A stretch of DNA of 64,000 bases from an uncultured Oscillospiraceae bacterium (GTDB lineage Bacteria > Bacillota > Clostridia > Oscillospirales > Oscillospiraceae), in NCBI GenBank assembly GCA_934631005.1, contig CAKTXA010000001.1, forward strand, positions 1 to 64,000, in the 5' to 3' direction. The first letter of the stretch is position 1; every line of letters starts with the position of its first letter. The notes below the pieces were generated by a model, which was not told the origin of the DNA, did no database searches, and saw nothing but the letters and a program-made list of their open reading frames with translations. This document shows positions 61,644-64,000 of the stretch, piece after piece. Both the position numbers and the translations under genes were made by a program.

Positions 61644-61667
61644 CAGAGCGACCTCTCAGCCGCTCTG
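61644..61667 (-). other. Hairpin between the GGGtGRT and PatB-like genes
   Basis: CAGAGCG/CGCTCTG 7-bp stem with a 10-nt loop; no U-run, so it is more likely a 3'-stability or processing element than a terminator. Confidence 0.4.
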
Positions 61668-61687
61668 CTGTGTATTTTGAACCTTGA

Positions 61688-62686
61688 TTACTTCATGCTC
61701 TCCGCAACGGCAACAGCCACTGCCACGGTCGCGCCGACCATGGGGTTGTTGCCCATGCCGAGGAAGCCCATCATCTCCACGTGCGCCGGAACGGACGAGG
61801 AGCCCGCGAACTGCGCATCGGAGTGCATACGGCCCATGGTGTCTGTCATGCCGTAGGAGGCGGGACCGGCGGCCATGTTGTCCGGGTGCAGGGTACGGCC
61901 CGTGCCGCCGCCGGAGGCCACGGAGAAGTACTTCTTGCCCAGCTGGACGCATTCCTTCTTGTACGTGCCCGCGACCGGATGCTGGAAGCGGGTGGGGTTG
62001 GTGGAGTTGCCGGTGATGGAGACGTCCACGCCCTCCTTGTGCATGATGGCCACGCCCTCACGCACATCGTCCGCGCCGTAGCAGCGCACATTCGCGCGCT
62101 CGCCCTCGGAGTAGCGGATCTCGCGGACAATCTTCAGTTCGCCTGTGTAATAGTCGAACTGTGTCTGCACATAGGTGAAGCCGTTGATGCGGGAGATGAT
62201 CTGCGCCGCGTCCTTGCCCAGGCCGTTGAGGATGACGCGCAGCGGGGTCTTGCGCGCCTTGTTGGCGTTGCGGACGATGCCGATGGCGCCTTCCGCGGCG
62301 GCAAAGGACTCGTGACCGGCCAGGAAGCAGAAGCACTGCGATTCCTCGCTCAGCAGCATCGCGCCGAGGTTGCCGTGGCCGAGGCCGACCTTGCGGTCGT
62401 CGGCGACGGAGCCGTCGATGCAGAAGGCCTGCAGACCTTCGCCGATGACGCTGGCGGCCTCCGCCGCGCTCTTCACGCCGCGCTTGATGGCCAGCGCTGC
62501 GCCGACGGTGTATGCCCAGCAGGCATTTTCAAAGCAGATGGGCTGGATGCCCTTGACGATCTCGTACGGATCAAAGCCCTTTTCCTTGCAGATCTCGCGG
62601 CACTGCTCCACGGAGTCGATGCCGTTCTGCTTGAGTACGGCGTTGATTTTGTCGATTCTTCTTTCGTAACTTTCAAACAGAGCCAT
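61688..62686 (-). CDS. GGGtGRT family protein
   Basis: A 332-residue protein named for its motif, seen here as SGGGTGRTLHPDNM (about 252-265). Other conserved parts are GSVADDRKVGLGHGNLGAMLL and SITGNSTNPTRFQHPVAGTYKKE. The function is not established; it is almost always beside a NifU-like scaffold protein in anaerobes, as here (17 nt apart). Normal length. Confidence 0.9.
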   Translation of the reverse strand: MALFESYERRIDKINAVLKQNGIDSVEQCREICKEKGFDPYEIVKGIQPICFENACWAYTVGAALAIKRGVKSAAEAASVIGEGLQAFCIDGSVADDRKVGLGHGNLGAMLLSEESQCFCFLAGHESFAAAEGAIGIVRNANKARKTPLRVILNGLGKDAAQIISRINGFTYVQTQFDYYTGELKIVREIRYSEGERANVRCYGADDVREGVAIMHKEGVDVSITGNSTNPTRFQHPVAGTYKKECVQLGKKYFSVASGGGTGRTLHPDNMAAGPASYGMTDTMGRMHSDAQFAGSSSVPAHVEMMGFLGMGNNPMVGATVAVAVAVAESMK

Positions 62687-62703
62687 TGTCGTACCCTCCC
62701 TCT

Positions 62704-63396
62704 TTACTCTTTGCGCGGGTCAATGTACTTGGCCGCGTTTTCAAACTGGCCGTAGTGACCCGTCGCCTTCTTCAGCGCCTCAGCGGGCTCGTCGCCCTTC
62801 TTGATGAAGTCCATCATCTTGCCGAAGTTGATGAACTCATAGCCGACGATCTCGTCGTCTTTGTTGAGCGCGATGCGGGAGCAGTAGCCCTCGGCCATCT
62901 CCAGATAGCGCGGGCCCTTGGACTTGGTGGCGAACATCGTGCCGACCTGGCTGCGCAGGCCCTTGCCGAGGTCTTCCATCGAAGCGCCCACGGCGAGGCC
63001 GCCCTCGGAGAACGCGGACTGGCTGCGGCCGTAGACGATCTGCAGGAACAGCTCGCGCATGGCGGTGTTGATGGCGTCACAGACGAGGTCGGTGTTGAGC
63101 GCCTCGAGGATGGTCTTGCCGATGAGGATCTCCGACGCCATGGCGGCGGAGTGGGTCATGCCGGAGCAGCCGATCGTTTCGACCAGCGCTTCTTCGATGA
63201 CGCCGTCCTTGATATTGAGCGACAGCTTGCAGGCGCCCTGCTGCGGCGCGCACCAGCCGACACCGTGCGTAAAGCCGGAAATATCCTTGATCTCTTTTGC
63301 CTGGACCCACTTGCCCTCCTCGGGGATGGGCGCCGGACCGTGATATGCGCCCTTGGCGACCGGACACATATGCTGAACTTCCGCAGTGTAAATCAT
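62704..63396 (-). CDS. NifU-like iron-sulfur scaffold-related protein
   Basis: A 230-residue protein related to the NifU/IscU N-domain. Conserved Cys residues: CAPQQGACKLSL, TIGCSGMTHSAAM and LVCDAINTAM. The classical IscU has three Cys and an Asp that hold the nascent cluster; here Cys spacing differs, so its scaffold role needs care. The start at 63396 follows AAAGGA by 10 nt. First gene of the operon. Confidence 0.86.
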   Translation of the reverse strand: MIYTAEVQHMCPVAKGAYHGPAPIPEEGKWVQAKEIKDISGFTHGVGWCAPQQGACKLSLNIKDGVIEEALVETIGCSGMTHSAAMASEILIGKTILEALNTDLVCDAINTAMRELFLQIVYGRSQSAFSEGGLAVGASMEDLGKGLRSQVGTMFATKSKGPRYLEMAEGYCSRIALNKDDEIVGYEFINFGKMMDFIKKGDEPAEALKKATGHYGQFENAAKYIDPRKE

Positions 63397-63471
63397 AAAG
63401 GTTTCATCCTTTCTCAGAGAATATTCAGCCCCCGTGCCGCACGAGCACATAGTGACCGATATTATGCTTTG

Positions 63472-63501
63472 ATTATACCCTAAAACCGACAGCAAAGTCA
63501 A
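63472..63501 (-). promoter_or_regulatory. Promoter of the NifU-like/GGGtGRT operon
   Basis: Minus strand: TTGACT (63496-63501), 18-bp spacer, TATAAT (63472-63477), 76 nt ahead of the start codon. Confidence 0.8.
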
Positions 63502-63524
63502 GGCGCAGGCAAAAAACAGCAGAT

Positions 63525-63556
63525 AAAAGACCTGCGGCGTTTGCCACAGGTCTTTT
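63525..63556. terminator. Terminator after the plsC-like gene
   Basis: AAAAGACCTG/CAGGTCTTTT with an inner GGC/GCC stem and GTTT loop; symmetrical, works for the minus strand. Confidence 0.85.
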
Positions 63557-63566
63557 CATTTACAAA

Positions 63567-64000
63567 TCACGCCGAATGCGCCACGGGATAGGGCTGGGCG
63601 GTCTTGGGGAGGTAGCGCTCCAGCGTGCCGCGGATCTCCTCGCCGAGGACGGCCGAGCGGCAGTGCGCCACGTAGTCCGCCGGGAGCGTTTCGAGGATGT
63701 CCAGCCGGACGGTCGTCCTGCGCAGCGGGAAATTATGCCCCACGTTCTCCGCGCCCTGAATGGCCGCGACGACCACCGGCACGTGCGCCTGCTGCGCCGC
63801 CTTCAGAACGCCGCTGTGGAACGGCAGCAGCTCGCCCGTGCGGCTGCGCGTGCCCTCGGGATAGACGCCCACGGACACGGTGTCCTCCTGCATGAGCCGC
63901 GCCGCGGCGTGGATGGTGGTGATGGCGTTGCGGGGATTTTCCCGGTCGATGGGCAAAAAGCAGCAGCGCCGCAGGATGCGCCCGACGAGCGGAATTTTGA
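63567..64000 (-). CDS. 1-acyl-sn-glycerol-3-phosphate acyltransferase, C-terminal part
   Basis: The 5' end lies beyond the window. The frame runs open to position 64000, with the visible part starting KIPLVGRILRRCCFLPIDREN. It shows YPEGTRSR (block III of the PlsC/LPLAT family, usually FPEGTRS) and the phosphate-binding PFHSGVLKAAQQAHVPVV region. The HX4D active site lies upstream and is not visible. It acylates lysophosphatidate in phospholipid synthesis. Ends PYPVAHSA. Confidence 0.88.
   Translation of the reverse strand, partial: KIPLVGRILRRCCFLPIDRENPRNAITTIHAAARLMQEDTVSVGVYPEGTRSRTGELLPFHSGVLKAAQQAHVPVVVAAIQGAENVGHNFPLRRTTVRLDILETLPADYVAHCRSAVLGEEIRGTLERYLPKTAQPYPVAHSA

Overview
This window looks like a chromosomal segment of a GC-rich, low-oxygen Bacillota, most likely Clostridia of the Oscillospiraceae/Ruminococcaceae type. 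The evidence is the clostridial order of the S10-spc-alpha ribosomal cluster with a KOW-domain gene between map and infA, a zinc-type S14, a class-3 prolyl-tRNA synthetase, a T-box on thrS, a lysine riboswitch on an NhaC-type transporter, an Fe-S L-serine dehydratase and the GGGtGRT/NifU-like pair. No rRNA, tRNA or CRISPR was seen. Assignments rest on motif recognition by eye; no database search was run.

Layout. 1-13.3 kb: ribosomal cluster on the minus strand, rpsJ through rpmJ and the first codons of rpsM, with secY, adk, map and infA. It has a promoter fused to a terminator, a long leader with a candidate attenuator, and two candidate internal promoters. 13.4-18 kb: proS (minus), a 53-residue orphan, a CorC/CNNM-family ion transporter behind an acidic leader ORF whose stop codon lies in a terminator loop, and L-serine dehydratase. 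18-24.2 kb: oleate hydratase, a TetR regulator, ychF and a ketopantoate-reductase-like gene, interspersed with copies of a structured intergenic repeat. 24.2-38.6 kb: one long minus-strand operon, cdaA-cdaR-yicC-remA-gmk-rpoZ-priA-def-fmt-rsmB-rlmN-prpC-prkC-rsgA. It joins c-di-AMP synthesis, Ser/Thr phosphosignalling, N-formyl-Met handling and ribosome maturation. 38.6-44.2 kb: a cysteine-desulfurase-family enzyme with a DUF3343 partner, the lysine-riboswitch-controlled transporter, and thrS with its T-box. 44.4-47.8 kb (plus strand): 3D-domain protein, rsmA, GIY-YIG protein, aminotransferase. 47.8-64 kb (mostly minus): a TetR-DUF998-CAT-like cassette, adenine deaminase with a large leucine-rich-repeat surface protein, an MNT/HepT toxin-antitoxin pair, two membrane proteins, feoAB, another repeat copy, the NifU-like/GGGtGRT/PatB-like operon, and a truncated PlsC-type acyltransferase.

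The points most worth following up are: the CorC leader, which reads like a translation-coupled Mg2+ sensor driving an intrinsic terminator; the lysine-controlled NhaC-type transporter carrying two DnaJ-like CxxCxGxG knuckles in its first loop; promoters whose -35 or -10 elements lie inside terminator hairpins; and the modular intergenic repeat, which contains a smaller module nested in opposite orientations in two copies.
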